A DNA stretch of 64,000 nt. Source: Cryobacterium lactosi (GTDB taxonomy: Bacteria > Actinomycetota > Actinomycetes > Actinomycetales > Microbacteriaceae). Within the stretch, counting starts at the first letter, position 1. Each line of letters begins with the position of its first letter. Where the stretch lies: positions 184,304-248,303 of the forward strand of contig NZ_SOHM01000030.1 in the NCBI RefSeq assembly GCF_004403945.1. Direction: 5' to 3'. Of this stretch, positions 45,942-54,941 are shown one piece after another. The position numbers were made by a program, and so were the translations under genes. The notes beneath the pieces are model-generated. The model saw nothing but the letters and a program-made list of their open reading frames with translations. It searched no databases and was not told where the DNA came from.

Positions 45942-46758
45942 CCGCCTGGATCGTATAGCTGAGCGGTGCGACGCCGTTTCGCGCATCGAGTGCGAACTCG
46001 CCGTTCGGTCGCTCGATCATCTGGCCGGGCAGGGCCTCCCACGGCACGCTGTCGTGCTCGATCAGCATCGTCAGGGTCAGGCCCGCGTTCAGCAGCGCCG
46101 TGACGATCTCGCCGAGACCGTGGTTCCACTCGTAGGTCGTCGTGTGGGTGATCGGACGGTCCGTCGCCACGTAGGTGGAGTCGTCGTCCCACTCCAACGG
46201 TTCCTGCTGCTCAAAATAGGGGAAGCGCAGGTGCAGGTCGTCGGAGAGTCGTTCGTCCATGGCCCACAGGATCGGGTGGCCCTCACGGATGAACAGCCGG
46301 CCGCCGGGAACCAAGAGTCCGGCGACCACGGCCGCCCACCGCTCGATGCTGGGCAGCCAGCACAGGGCGCCGATCCCCGTGTAGACCAGGTCGAAGCTCG
46401 CCGGCGGCAGCACAGTGAGCGCCGAATACAGATCGGATTCGACGAAGTCGACGGCGTCGCCGGTTTCGGCGACGAGCGCACGAGCCTCCGCGAGAGCCAT
46501 GAGGGAGAAGTCCAGCCCGGTGACCCTGGCGCCGAGCCGGGCCAGGGAGAGCGTGTCGGTGCCGATGTGGCACTGCAGGTGCACGGTGTTGAGCCCCGCG
46601 ATGTCGCCCAGCCGGTCACTGTCGAAGTTCACAACACCCGACAACAGTGCGGGATCGGTCAGGTAACGCTGCACGCCGTAGCCGAGCCCGGTGCGCACCG
46701 CATGGGCCGCCGCCCGGTCGTCCCAGTTCGCGCGATTGGCATCGAGATGGTGTTGCAT
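45925..46758 (-). CDS. SAM-dependent methyltransferase
   Basis: This 277-residue class I methyltransferase has HLQCHIGTDTLSLARLGARVTGLDFSLMALAEARALV, a variant SAM-binding loop (HIGTD rather than GCGTG), and SFDLVYTGIGALCWLPSIERWAAVVAGLLVPGGRLFIREGHP. It resembles unnamed methyltransferases of the UbiE-like kind. It is divergent from the alcohol dehydrogenase. The substrate is unknown. Confidence 0.87.
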   Translation of the reverse strand: MQHHLDANRANWDDRAAAHAVRTGLGYGVQRYLTDPALLSGVVNFDSDRLGDIAGLNTVHLQCHIGTDTLSLARLGARVTGLDFSLMALAEARALVAETGDAVDFVESDLYSALTVLPPASFDLVYTGIGALCWLPSIERWAAVVAGLLVPGGRLFIREGHPILWAMDERLSDDLHLRFPYFEQQEPLEWDDDSTYVATDRPITHTTTYEWNHGLGEIVTALLNAGLTLTMLIEHDSVPWEALPGQMIERPNGEFALDARNGVAPLSYTIQAVKPAV

Positions 46759-46887
46759 GAGAAACCTGTTTTCGCCCGGGGTCGAACGAGCCCACCAGAC
46801 TACCCCCTCGGATGCTCCCGGGTACTATGTCCCGCATTGGTGAGCCATCCGCGACTCGCAGAAGCGTCGACTCAAAGGAGCGTCATC

Positions 46888-47943
46888 GTGAAAGCACTCG
46901 TCTACAACGGTCCCGGCCAGAAGGCCTGGACCGACGTGCCTGATCCGCAGATCACCCGGTCCACCGACGCCATCGTGCGGGTGGACACCACCACCATCTG
47001 CGGCACGGACCTGCACATTCTCAAAGGTGACGTGCCCGCGGTGCAGCCCGGGCGCATCCTCGGCCACGAGGGAGTCGGCACAGTCGTCGCCGTCGGCGAC
47101 GCCGTCGAGTCCATCACTGTGGGCCAGCGGGTGCTGATCTCCTGCATCAAGTCCTGCGGGCACTGCGCGAACTGCAAGACCGGGCTCTATTCGCACTGCC
47201 TCGGCGACGAGGGGCGGTCGGGCATCGGCTGGGTCTTCGGTCATCTGATCGACGGCACCCAGGCCGAGTTCGTGCGGGTGCCCTACGCAGACAACTCGTT
47301 GTATCCGTTGCCGGAGTCCGTCACCGACGGTGAGGCCGTGATGCTCTCGGACATCCTGCCCACCGGCTTCGAAATCGGGGTGCAGTACGGCCAGGTGGCG
47401 CCGGGTGACGTTGTCGCCGTCATCGGGGCCGGTCCCGTCGGCCTGGCCGCGATCGCCACCGCGGGGCTCTATGGCGCGGGCGCGATTGTGGCCGTCGACA
47501 TCGACGAGAACCGGCTCGAACAGGCCAAGGCCTTCGGAGCCACCCACACCGTGCTCTCCGGCCGCCCCGAGTGGCGGGACGAGGTGCTCGCCGTCACCGA
47601 CGGTGCCGGCGTGGACGTGGCCATCGAGGCCGTCGGCATCCCGGAGACCTTCACCATGGCCACCGAGATCGTGCGGCCCGGCGGGCACCTGGCCAATGTG
47701 GGCGTGCACGGCAAGCCCGTGCCGCTACACGTGGAGAACCTGTGGATCCAGAACATCAGCATCAGCATGGGCCTGGTGAACACCAACACCACCCCGATGC
47801 TGCTCAAGCTCGTGACCCAGCACAAGATCCCGGCGGACCGGCTGGCCACCCACCGGTTCGATTTCGACCACGTTCTGGACGCCTACGACACCTTCGCCCG
47901 CGCCGCCGACACCCACGCACTGAAGGTGCTGATCAGTCACTGA
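46888..47943 (+). CDS. Zinc-dependent alcohol dehydrogenase
   Basis: This 351-residue medium-chain dehydrogenase has catalytic-zinc ligands Cys38 (TICGTDLH) and His60-Glu61 (GHEGVG), structural-zinc cysteines 90, 93, 96 and 104 (SCGHCANCKTGLYSHC), and the Rossmann motif VIGAGPVGLAAIATA. The overall form is that of NAD-dependent secondary-alcohol or 2,3-butanediol-like dehydrogenases. GTG at 46888 is preceded by AAAGGAGCG. The substrate cannot be read from sequence. Confidence 0.92.
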   Translation: MKALVYNGPGQKAWTDVPDPQITRSTDAIVRVDTTTICGTDLHILKGDVPAVQPGRILGHEGVGTVVAVGDAVESITVGQRVLISCIKSCGHCANCKTGLYSHCLGDEGRSGIGWVFGHLIDGTQAEFVRVPYADNSLYPLPESVTDGEAVMLSDILPTGFEIGVQYGQVAPGDVVAVIGAGPVGLAAIATAGLYGAGAIVAVDIDENRLEQAKAFGATHTVLSGRPEWRDEVLAVTDGAGVDVAIEAVGIPETFTMATEIVRPGGHLANVGVHGKPVPLHVENLWIQNISISMGLVNTNTTPMLLKLVTQHKIPADRLATHRFDFDHVLDAYDTFARAADTHALKVLISH

Positions 47944-47974
47944 AGCGCAGTCGCCGGTCCAATAAGCTGGACAC

Positions 47975-48493
47975 ATGACTTCTTCTCGGGATGACGACGC
48001 GCTCGGCTGGGCCGGCGACGACGACCCCACGCTCGTGTCCGGCAACACAACGACGCCCGAGCGAACGGATGCGCCCGCCGCCGACACCGAGGCCGCCAGC
48101 GCGGCCGGTCCTGTCACGGCGGAACCCGCCGGCGACTTGCCCGAGGGCTGGGAAGTCACCGGCTCGCCCGGCGGTTATGTCGACGCCCCAACGGGCAAGG
48201 CACCACTGTCATCACCGGCCCTGGTGGGCCTGGGCATCCTGGGCGGTGTCTACCTGCTCTACACGATCGGCTGGTTCATCGGCGTGTCCCGCCTCACGAA
48301 TCCGCCGGCCGACGTGCTGACCGAGTTCATGTTCACCCTGGGGACCTGGCTGGCCATCGCGGCCCCGGCGGTCTGGTTCGCCACCGCCTACTGGCTCACC
48401 CGCGGCAAGCCGCGGCTGCGCTGGACCTGGCTCGTCCTGGGCGTCGTGCTGCTGGCCCCACTGCCCTTCATCGCCGGATCCGGGGGACTCTGA
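47975..48493 (+). CDS. Hypothetical membrane protein with acidic N-terminus
   Basis: This 172-residue protein has an Asp/Thr/Ala-rich, presumably disordered N-terminal half (residues 1-75) and three hydrophobic segments (about 80-102, 116-142 and 148-165). No family is recognised. TAAGCT six bases before the ATG suggests leaderless initiation. Its TGA stop overlaps the next ATG, so the two membrane proteins are probably made together. Confidence 0.75.
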   Translation: MTSSRDDDALGWAGDDDPTLVSGNTTTPERTDAPAADTEAASAAGPVTAEPAGDLPEGWEVTGSPGGYVDAPTGKAPLSSPALVGLGILGGVYLLYTIGWFIGVSRLTNPPADVLTEFMFTLGTWLAIAAPAVWFATAYWLTRGKPRLRWTWLVLGVVLLAPLPFIAGSGGL

Positions 48494-48846
48494 TGAGCAC
48501 CGAAGACACCACCACCGCTCGCACCCGCCGTACCCCCGGCTGGTTGGCCGCGACCATCTCCATCGTGTTCGGCCTGTTCTACGCGTACAGCGCGTGGGCC
48601 GGCCTCGGCAACCTGCTCGGGCTGAACAATGCCGCCGGGATGCTCGACACCTCCCTGAACGGCCTCGGGTGGGGCCTGTTGCTGGCCGGTGTGCTCGGCC
48701 CCGTCATCGTTTTCGGCCTGGCCTTCTGGCTCGGCCGCCGCCGCGAGGCCGGTCCGCAGGCGCTCATCCTGCTGGCTGGGCTCTGCCTGGTGTCCGCTCT
48801 CTCACTCGACATCTTCGTCTTCGGCCTGGGCAGCCTGATCGTCTAG
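48493..48846 (+). CDS. Hypothetical membrane protein
   Basis: This 117-residue protein has three membrane helices (about residues 17-42, 56-84 and 90-115) and a short basic N-terminus. It overlaps the stop of the preceding membrane-protein gene (TGATGA). No known motif is seen. Confidence 0.75.
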   Translation: MSTEDTTTARTRRTPGWLAATISIVFGLFYAYSAWAGLGNLLGLNNAAGMLDTSLNGLGWGLLLAGVLGPVIVFGLAFWLGRRREAGPQALILLAGLCLVSALSLDIFVFGLGSLIV

Positions 48847-48853
48847 CGCAATA

Positions 48854-48870
48854 CCGGCTGACTCAGCCGG
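48854..48870. terminator. Short hairpin at a convergent junction
   Basis: CCGGCTG-ACT-CAGCCGG (or with one more base on each arm) lies across the 16-bp gap between the convergent genes. The complement of the DoxX stop codon falls inside it. Confidence 0.5.
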
Positions 48871-49264
48871 CCAGGCCCGCCACGAGCACCAGACCGATCA
48901 GGACCAGCTGGCCGAGCAACCGCGGAACCAGCGGAATCGCGACAGCGCCGAACCGGTCCTTGTGCCGGGCCGCGTAGGCATTGGCGGGGAACACCGCCAC
49001 CAGGAACACCGCCAGCGCGACACCTGACGTAACACGAGTGGATTCGACGAGCAGCCCCACGCCGCCGGCGATCTCGCACACGCCCGTGAAGATCACCAGG
49101 TTCCGCGGCGACAGCAGGCCCCGCATCCGCAGTCGTGGCGGGATCATCGCCGACATCGTGCGCTGAACCGCGGGCGCGAAATGGCTGATCCCGGCGCCGA
49201 CGAACACCACCGCCAGCACGATCCTCAGCACGGTTAGGACGTTGGTCACTGACTCGGGGCTCAT
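48863..49264 (-). CDS. DoxX-family membrane protein
   Basis: This 133-residue protein has four helices with the DoxX-like pattern (RIVLAVVFVGAGISHFAPAVQRTMSAMIPPRL, VIFTGVCEIAGGVGLLVESTRVTSGVALAVFLVAVFPANAYAA). GGAGCG precedes the ATG. The family is implicated in redox or envelope functions in other actinobacteria, but here no partner is evident. Confidence 0.85.
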   Translation of the reverse strand: MSPESVTNVLTVLRIVLAVVFVGAGISHFAPAVQRTMSAMIPPRLRMRGLLSPRNLVIFTGVCEIAGGVGLLVESTRVTSGVALAVFLVAVFPANAYAARHKDRFGAVAIPLVPRLLGQLVLIGLVLVAGLAG

Positions 49265-49361
49265 CGCTCCATTCTGGTGCCAGTAAAGTGTGTTGGTATC
49301 TGGCGCCCCAAGATCGTGGCGCGAGCTTCCCTCGCCTGACGCTTTCTAAGGATCTGTTTTC

Positions 49362-50954
49362 GTGTCGAAGCCCGTAGTACTAATCGCCGAAGAACTCTCG
49401 CCCGCCACAGTCGATGCCCTGGGCCCCGACTTCGATGTCCGCTCTGTCGACGGCACCGACCGTGCCGCACTGCTCGCCGAGCTGGCCACCGCCAACGCCA
49501 TCCTGGTTCGTTCCGCGACCAAGGTCGACGCCGAGGCCCTCGCCGCCGCCCCGCACCTGAAGGTCATCGCCCGCGCCGGAGTCGGCCTGGACAACGTCGA
49601 CATCAAGGCCGCCACCGCCGCCGGCGTCATGGTCGTCAACGCCCCGACCTCCAACATCATCTCCGCCGCCGAGCTCACTGTCGGCCACATCCTCAGCCTG
49701 GCCCGTCACATCCCGCCGGCGCACGGCGCCCTGGCCCAGGGCCAGTGGAAGCGCTCCAAGTACACCGGTATCGAGCTGTACGAGAAGACCGTCGGCATCA
49801 TCGGCCTCGGCCGCATCGGCGCCCTGGTCGCCGCCCGCCTGCAGGCCTTCGGCGTGAACATCATCGCGTTCGACCCGTACATCACCTCGGCCCGCGCCCA
49901 GCAGCTGGGTGTGCACCCGGTGAGCCTGGACGAGCTGCTCGCACAGTCCGACTTCGTCACCATCCACATGCCGAAGACCCCGGAGACCACCGGCATGATC
50001 AGCGCGCCGCAGCTGAAGCTGATGAAGCCCACCGCCTACGTCGTCAACGTCGCCCGCGGCGGACTCATCGATGAAGCCGACCTGTACACGGCCCTGGTCG
50101 ACGGCACCATTGCCGGTGCCGGCCTGGATGTCTTCGTCAATGAGCCGCCGACCGGTTCGCCGCTGCTCGGCCTCGACAACCTGATCAGCACCCCGCACCT
50201 GGGTGCGTCCACCGACGAAGCCCAGGAGAAGGCCGGCGTCTCCGTGGCCAAGTCCGTGCGCCTCGCGCTGTCGGGCGAACTCGTCCCCGACGCCGTGAAC
50301 GTCGCCGGCGGCATCATCGACCCAAGCGTTCGCCCCGGCATCCCGCTGGTCGAGAAGCTCGGCCAGGTCTTCTCCGGCCTCGCCGCCCACAGCCCGCTCA
50401 CCAGCGTCGATGTCGAGGTGCGCGGCGAGATCGTCGCCCACGACGTGTCGGTGCTCAAGCTCGCCGCGCTCAAGGGCATCTTCACCAACGTGGTCAGCGA
50501 AACCGTCTCCTACGTCAACGCGCCCTTGCTCGCCGAGCAGCGCGGAGTGGCCGTGCGCCTGATCACCGAGGCCGAGTCGCCCGAGTACCGCAACCTGATC
50601 ACCCTCCGCGGCGCCCTCGCCGACGGTTCGCAGGTGTCGGTCTCCGGCACCCTGGTGGGCACCAAGCAGATCGAAAAGATCGTCGAAGTGAACGGCTACG
50701 ACGTTGAGGTGCCGTTCGCCGAGCACCTGATCGTCATGCTGTACACCGACCGTCCCGGCATCGTCGCGGTGTACGGCCGCGAGTTCGGCGACGCGGCGAT
50801 CAACATCGCCGGCATGCAGATCGCCCGGCACGAAGCCGGCGGCCCCGCGCTGAGCGTGCTGACCGTTGACTCGCCCGTTCCCGCCGCGCTGCTCGAGTCG
50901 GTGCGTGAAGCGATCACGGCCGACGTGATGGTGACGATCGACCTCACCGAGTAA
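49362..50954 (+). CDS. serA: D-3-phosphoglycerate dehydrogenase
   Basis: This 530-residue enzyme commits 3-phosphoglycerate to serine synthesis. The catalytic and NAD domains include RAGVGLDNVDIKAATAAGVMVVNAPTSN, VGIIGLGRIGALVAARL and NVARGGLIDEADLYTALVDGTIAGAGLDVF. The long C-terminal half has the intervening ASB-type domain and an ACT domain (VMLYTDRPGIVAVYGREFGDAAINIAGMQIAR) for serine feedback, as in the long actinobacterial form. GTG at 49362 follows AAGGATC. Confidence 0.96.
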   Translation: MSKPVVLIAEELSPATVDALGPDFDVRSVDGTDRAALLAELATANAILVRSATKVDAEALAAAPHLKVIARAGVGLDNVDIKAATAAGVMVVNAPTSNIISAAELTVGHILSLARHIPPAHGALAQGQWKRSKYTGIELYEKTVGIIGLGRIGALVAARLQAFGVNIIAFDPYITSARAQQLGVHPVSLDELLAQSDFVTIHMPKTPETTGMISAPQLKLMKPTAYVVNVARGGLIDEADLYTALVDGTIAGAGLDVFVNEPPTGSPLLGLDNLISTPHLGASTDEAQEKAGVSVAKSVRLALSGELVPDAVNVAGGIIDPSVRPGIPLVEKLGQVFSGLAAHSPLTSVDVEVRGEIVAHDVSVLKLAALKGIFTNVVSETVSYVNAPLLAEQRGVAVRLITEAESPEYRNLITLRGALADGSQVSVSGTLVGTKQIEKIVEVNGYDVEVPFAEHLIVMLYTDRPGIVAVYGREFGDAAINIAGMQIARHEAGGPALSVLTVDSPVPAALLESVREAITADVMVTIDLTE

Positions 50955-50978
50955 CCCACCCGTCGCCTGAACAGGCGC

Positions 50979-51028
50979 AGCACACGAAAAAAGCCCCGGA
51001 TGCGCATCCGGGGCTTTTTCGTGTGCTG
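50979..51028. terminator. Bidirectional terminator between serA and DUF6458 gene
   Basis: AAAAAAGCCCCGGATG and CATCCGGGGCTTTTT, flanked by CACACG and CGTGTG, form one long stem with A-rich and T-rich runs on the two sides (about 50980-51027). It serves both convergent genes. Confidence 0.9.
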
Positions 51029-51040
51029 CGGTCAGACAGG

Positions 51041-51292
51041 TCAGACGTCGTCGATCGACCGTTCCTGCTGCACGGTGCGCTCTCCGCTGACCGGGTCGAC
51101 CGCGCTGCGGGTGGTGCTGATGCTGCTGCGGCGGCGGGTGAGCAGCACCAGGCCGAGCACGAAGACGAGAGCGCCGGCCCCCATCAGGATGTAGCCGACG
51201 AGGTCGAGGTCCACCCAGTCGACCTGGATGTTCAGGGCCCATACCAGGATGGCGCCGACGACGAACAGGAAGATTCCCAATCCGATACTCAT
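51041..51292 (-). CDS. DUF6458 family small membrane protein
   Basis: This 83-residue protein starts MSIGLGIFLFVVGAILVWALNIQVDWVDLDLVGYILMGAGALVFVLGLVLL, two helices separated by a short acidic loop, and ends in a charged tail (SISTTRSAVDPVSGERTVQQ). It matches DUF6458, a family common in Actinobacteria and of unknown function. Confidence 0.85.
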   Translation of the reverse strand: MSIGLGIFLFVVGAILVWALNIQVDWVDLDLVGYILMGAGALVFVLGLVLLTRRRSSISTTRSAVDPVSGERTVQQERSIDDV

Positions 51293-51464
51293 GATGAACT
51301 GCTTTCTTCTTCAGTGGCACATACGCGTCGGCGACGCGCACGGTCAGGGTTCTCCAGCATAGACAGCGGAATGCGCACAGTAGGGTTGATTTGCAGGGTA
51401 TCTCCACGCCAATATCGCGCCAATATCGCCAGCCCACCGGCTGCCTCACCGTAATCGGAGCCGC

Positions 51465-52556
51465 ATGTCCCGCTCAGTCAAGCTCGCAGTCATCGCCGGA
51501 GACGGCATCGGCCCGGAGGTCGTCGCCGAAGCGCTGAAGGTGCTCGACGCCGTGACCCAGTCCGAGCCCGTTGACTTCGACCTCACGCACTTCTCCCTCG
51601 GCGCCACCCGCTTCCTCGACACCGGCGACGTGCTCACCGACGAGGACCTCGCCGCGATCAGCGCCCACGACGCCATCCTGCTCGGCGCGGTCGGCGGAGT
51701 GCCTGGCGATCCGCGCCTCAAGGACGCGAACATCGAGCGGGGTCTGCTGCTCAAGCTGCGCTTCTCCCTGGACCACTACGTCAACCTCCGCCCGAGCGTG
51801 CTGTTCCCCGGCGTGCCCAGCCCGCTGGGCGACCCCGGCGAGGTGGACTTCGTCGTCGTTCGCGAGGGCACCGAGGGCCCGTACGTCGGCAACGGCGGCG
51901 CCATCCGTCAGGGCACCCCGCAGGAGGTGGCCAACGAGGTCTCGGTCAACACCGCCTACGGCGTGGAACGGGTCGTGCGCTACGCGTTCGAGACCGCCCG
52001 CAACCGCCCGCGCAAGCGCCTGACCCTGGTGCACAAGACCAACGTGCTGGTCTTCTCGGGCAGCCTGTGGCAGCGCCTCGTCACCGAGGTGGCCGTCGAC
52101 TACCCGGATGTGGCCGTCGACTACCTGCACGTGGACGCGGCGACGATTTTTCTCGTCACGAATCCGAGTAGATTTGACGTCATCGTCACGGACAACCTCT
52201 TCGGCGACATTCTCACTGACCTGGCAGCGGCAATCAGCGGCGGCATCGGCCTGGCGGCATCCGGAAATATCAATCCGGACGGTCGTTTCCCCAGCATGTT
52301 CGAACCCGTACACGGTTCGGCACCAGACATCGCGGGCCGGCAACTGGCCGATCCGACGGCGGCGATCCTCTCCGTCGCGCTCCTGCTCGACCACCTCGGG
52401 CTCACGGATGCCGCGGCACGGGTGAGCGCGGCCGTCACGGCCGACATCGTGGCTCGCAGCGTCGACAGCAACACCGGCAGCGCCGGCTCGGGTCCTCGTT
52501 CCACCAGCGCCGTCGGCGATGCCATCGTGACCCGCCTGACCGGCACTTCCGCTTAA
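51465..52556 (+). CDS. leuB: 3-isopropylmalate dehydrogenase
   Basis: This 363-residue NAD enzyme oxidises and decarboxylates isopropylmalate in leucine synthesis. It has [52 protein letters not shown], the metal-binding [27 protein letters not shown] and [12 protein letters not shown]. Codons in 52141-52300, coding for the metal-binding stretch, are less GC-biased than the rest. It precedes ilvE by 31 bp. Confidence 0.95.
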   Translation: MSRSVKLAVIAGDGIGPEVVAEALKVLDAVTQSEPVDFDLTHFSLGATRFLDTGDVLTDEDLAAISAHDAILLGAVGGVPGDPRLKDANIERGLLLKLRFSLDHYVNLRPSVLFPGVPSPLGDPGEVDFVVVREGTEGPYVGNGGAIRQGTPQEVANEVSVNTAYGVERVVRYAFETARNRPRKRLTLVHKTNVLVFSGSLWQRLVTEVAVDYPDVAVDYLHVDAATIFLVTNPSRFDVIVTDNLFGDILTDLAAAISGGIGLAASGNINPDGRFPSMFEPVHGSAPDIAGRQLADPTAAILSVALLLDHLGLTDAAARVSAAVTADIVARSVDSNTGSAGSGPRSTSAVGDAIVTRLTGTSA

Positions 52557-52587
52557 CCGCACTCCCGTCTAACCACAAGGGACTCCC

Positions 52588-53718
52588 ATGAGCCAGCAGA
52601 CCACCTTCCCGCTCGAATTCGAGCTCACGCCGTCCGAGACGGCCCGGAGCAGCGCCGAGCGCGAAACCATCCTCGCCGACCCCGGCTTCGGCAAGCACTT
52701 CACCGACCACATGGTCGTCATCGACTGGACCGTCGACGCGGGCTGGCACGACGCCCGCGTCATCCCGTACGGCCCGCTGATGCTCGACCCGGCCTCGTCG
52801 GTGCTGCACTACGGCCAGGAGATCTTCGAGGGCATGAAGGCCTACCGTCACGCCGACGGCTCGATCTGGACCTTCCGTCCGGAGAAGAACGCCCAACGGC
52901 TGCAAAGCTCGGCCCGACGCTTGGCGCTGCCCGAACTGCCGGTGGCCGACTTCATCGAATCGGTCAAGCAGATCATAAATGTGGATGGCGACTGGGTGCC
53001 GGATGCGCCCGAGACCAGCCTGTACCTGCGCCCGTTCATGATCGCCAACGAGAGCTTCCTCGGGGTGCGCGCCGCACACAAGGTGGGCTACTACGTGATC
53101 GCCAGCCCGGCCGGCGCCTACTTCACCGACGGTGTGGCCCCGGTGAGCATCTGGCTCTCCACCGACTACTCCCGCGCCGGCCGCGGCGGCACCGGCGCCG
53201 CCAAATGCGGCGGCAACTACGCCGCCTCGCTGCTGCCCCAGCGTCAGGCCTACGACAACGGCTGCGCCCAGGTGCTCTTCCTCGACGGCGAGACCGGCAC
53301 CCACATCGACGAACTCGGCGGCATGAACGTGTTCTTCGTGCACGGCACCGACACCCTCGTCACCCCTCGCCTCACCGGCACCATCCTCGAGGGCGTCACC
53401 CGCGACAGCATCCTGCAGCTCGCCCGCGACCGTGGCATGACCGTTCTCGAGCGCGACGTGACCGTGGACGAGTGGCGCGACGGCGTCGCCTCCGGCGAGA
53501 TCACCGAAGTCTTCGCCTGCGGCACCGCCGCCGTGGTCACCCCGATCGCCCAGCTCAAGGGTGAGGGCTTCACCATCGGCGATGCCGACGCACCGGCCGG
53601 CGAGATCACCATGTCGCTCCGCCAGGAGCTCACCGACATCCAATACGGCCGCCTGCCCGACCGGCACGGCTGGCTGCTGCGCCTGGACGCTGCTGCCGAG
53701 ACTGAGGTGACCGCGTGA
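52588..53718 (+). CDS. ilvE: Branched-chain amino acid aminotransferase
   Basis: This 376-residue fold-IV PLP enzyme transaminates the 2-oxo acids of leucine, isoleucine and valine. The PLP-binding Lys206 lies in GTGAAKCGGNYAAS. HYGQEIFEGMKAYR, YLRPFMIANE and the C-terminal TEVFACGTAAVVTPI segment are typical. It ends 4 bp inside the next gene (GTGA). Confidence 0.95.
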   Translation: MSQQTTFPLEFELTPSETARSSAERETILADPGFGKHFTDHMVVIDWTVDAGWHDARVIPYGPLMLDPASSVLHYGQEIFEGMKAYRHADGSIWTFRPEKNAQRLQSSARRLALPELPVADFIESVKQIINVDGDWVPDAPETSLYLRPFMIANESFLGVRAAHKVGYYVIASPAGAYFTDGVAPVSIWLSTDYSRAGRGGTGAAKCGGNYAASLLPQRQAYDNGCAQVLFLDGETGTHIDELGGMNVFFVHGTDTLVTPRLTGTILEGVTRDSILQLARDRGMTVLERDVTVDEWRDGVASGEITEVFACGTAAVVTPIAQLKGEGFTIGDADAPAGEITMSLRQELTDIQYGRLPDRHGWLLRLDAAAETEVTA

Positions 53719-54497
53719 AGATCGCCCGGTTCAGCCACGCCGGCACCATAGCGTTCGGCATCATCGACGACGACGAACTCGTCGTGCTCACCGGCGACCC
53801 CATGTTCGCCGGCTACAACCCCACCGGAGCCCGACTGCCACTGGTGGACGTGGCCCTGCTCGCCCCGGTCATCCCGCGCTCGAAGGTCGTCGGCCTGGCC
53901 GGGGCCTACTACGCGGATGCCGCGGAGAAGGCCGCCGCGCTGGCCGCGCCCGGCGACAAGGCCGAGCCGCGTTTCTTCATCAAGCCCAACACCACCGTGG
54001 TCGGCCCCAACGACCCCATCGTGCTGCCCCCGGCATCCGACGACGTGCGGGTGGAGGGCGAGCTGGCCATCGTGATCGGCCGGGTCGCCAAGAACCTCAG
54101 CGTCGCCGACGCGCCAGGAGCGATCTTCGGTTACACGATCGCCAACGACGTCACCGCGGTCGACCTCAGCGAGGAAGGTGGCCACGGAGCCAGGGCCAAG
54201 GGCTTCGACTCCTTCTGCCCGCTCGGACCGGTGATCGACACCGAGTTCGATCCCACGGATGGCCGGGTCCTCGGCCGGGTCAACGACACCGAGTTCCAGA
54301 ACGGCGAGGTGTCGCTGCTGGCCTTCTCCATGGCCGAGATCGTCTCGTTCCTCTCGCACTCGTTCACCCTGCTGCCCGGCGACGTGATCCTCACCGGGTC
54401 CTCGAGCGCCGCCCGGCGCGTGTCCGACGGCGACACCACGAGCATCGAGATCCCCGGACTCGGCGTGCTCACCAACCCGGTGCGCCGCGCGGCCTGA
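53715..54497 (+). CDS. Fumarylacetoacetate-hydrolase-family protein
   Basis: This 260-residue protein has the FAH fold with metal ligands in VEGELAIVIG (Glu, Glu) and FGYTIANDVTAVDLS (Asp), and GFDSFCPLGPVI. It overlaps ilvE by 4 bp, so it is likely in the leuB-ilvE transcription unit. Related proteins hydrolyse or decarboxylate 2-oxo acids. A role with branched-chain oxo acids is suggested by position only. Confidence 0.9.
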   Translation: MKIARFSHAGTIAFGIIDDDELVVLTGDPMFAGYNPTGARLPLVDVALLAPVIPRSKVVGLAGAYYADAAEKAAALAAPGDKAEPRFFIKPNTTVVGPNDPIVLPPASDDVRVEGELAIVIGRVAKNLSVADAPGAIFGYTIANDVTAVDLSEEGGHGARAKGFDSFCPLGPVIDTEFDPTDGRVLGRVNDTEFQNGEVSLLAFSMAEIVSFLSHSFTLLPGDVILTGSSSAARRVSDGDTTSIEIPGLGVLTNPVRRAA

Positions 54498-54502
54498 CCG
54501 GC

Positions 54503-54556
54503 CGATTGACGGGGGATCGATTGACGGGGGTTCGATGAACGGGGGACCGATGAACG
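54503..54556 (+). repeat. 15-bp tandem repeat carrying start signals
   Basis: CGATTGACGGGGGAT, CGATTGACGGGGGTT, CGATGAACGGGGGAC and the partial unit CGATGAACG follow one another from 54503. The GGGGG acts as a purine-rich ribosome-binding site and the last two units each contain an in-frame ATG. Confidence 0.75.
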
Positions 54557-54870
54557 CTGCGGAGATGTACGCTGCCGAGATCTACGCGGCGGAGCTCGAG
54601 CCGCGCGACATCACCATCGGCCGCCGGGCGGGAATGCTCGCCGGGTCGGCGGCATCCATCGCTCTGAGCCTGTTCGGCATGGGCGACAGTCCCATCGGGC
54701 CGGCGGTCTCCGACCTCGTCATCCGGGTCAGGGACGACGGGCGGGTGGTCTATCGCGCCGGGCAGGGCAATTCGCAGCTGGCCGATTCGATGCTCGAGAC
54801 AGCACAGCGCGAACTGGCCCAGTTCACGCCGGAGCGCTTCGCCACCGAGTGGGGACTGGATCTCGCCTGA
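54535..54870 (+). CDS. Hypothetical protein
   Basis: This 111-residue protein (106 if it starts at ATG 54550) has a short repeat-like N-terminus (MNAAEMYAAEIYAAELEPRD), a hydrophobic stretch around residues 32-49 and a C-terminal globular segment, VIRVRDDGRVVYRAGQGNSQLADSMLETAQRELAQFTPERFATEWGLDL. No family is recognised. It follows the FAH gene by 37 bp. Confidence 0.65.
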   Translation: MNGGPMNAAEMYAAEIYAAELEPRDITIGRRAGMLAGSAASIALSLFGMGDSPIGPAVSDLVIRVRDDGRVVYRAGQGNSQLADSMLETAQRELAQFTPERFATEWGLDLA

Positions 54871-54875
54871 GCTGG

Positions 54876-54941
54876 AACTGTTGCCGCTGCGGACAATTGC
54901 GACCGGTGCGCCGAGCGCAATTGTCCGGACGGGGAACAGTT
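54876..54941. repeat. Interspersed palindromic element, family C, copy 2 (66 bp)
   Basis: AACTGTT (54876-54882) and CGGACAATTGCG (54890-54901) oppose CGCAATTGTCCG (54915-54926) and AACAGTT (54935-54941). It is the same length as 4748-4813 with about 49 of 66 positions identical. The stop codon of the convergent tetR gene (TAA, complement of 54940-54942) overlaps its last two bases. Confidence 0.8.
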
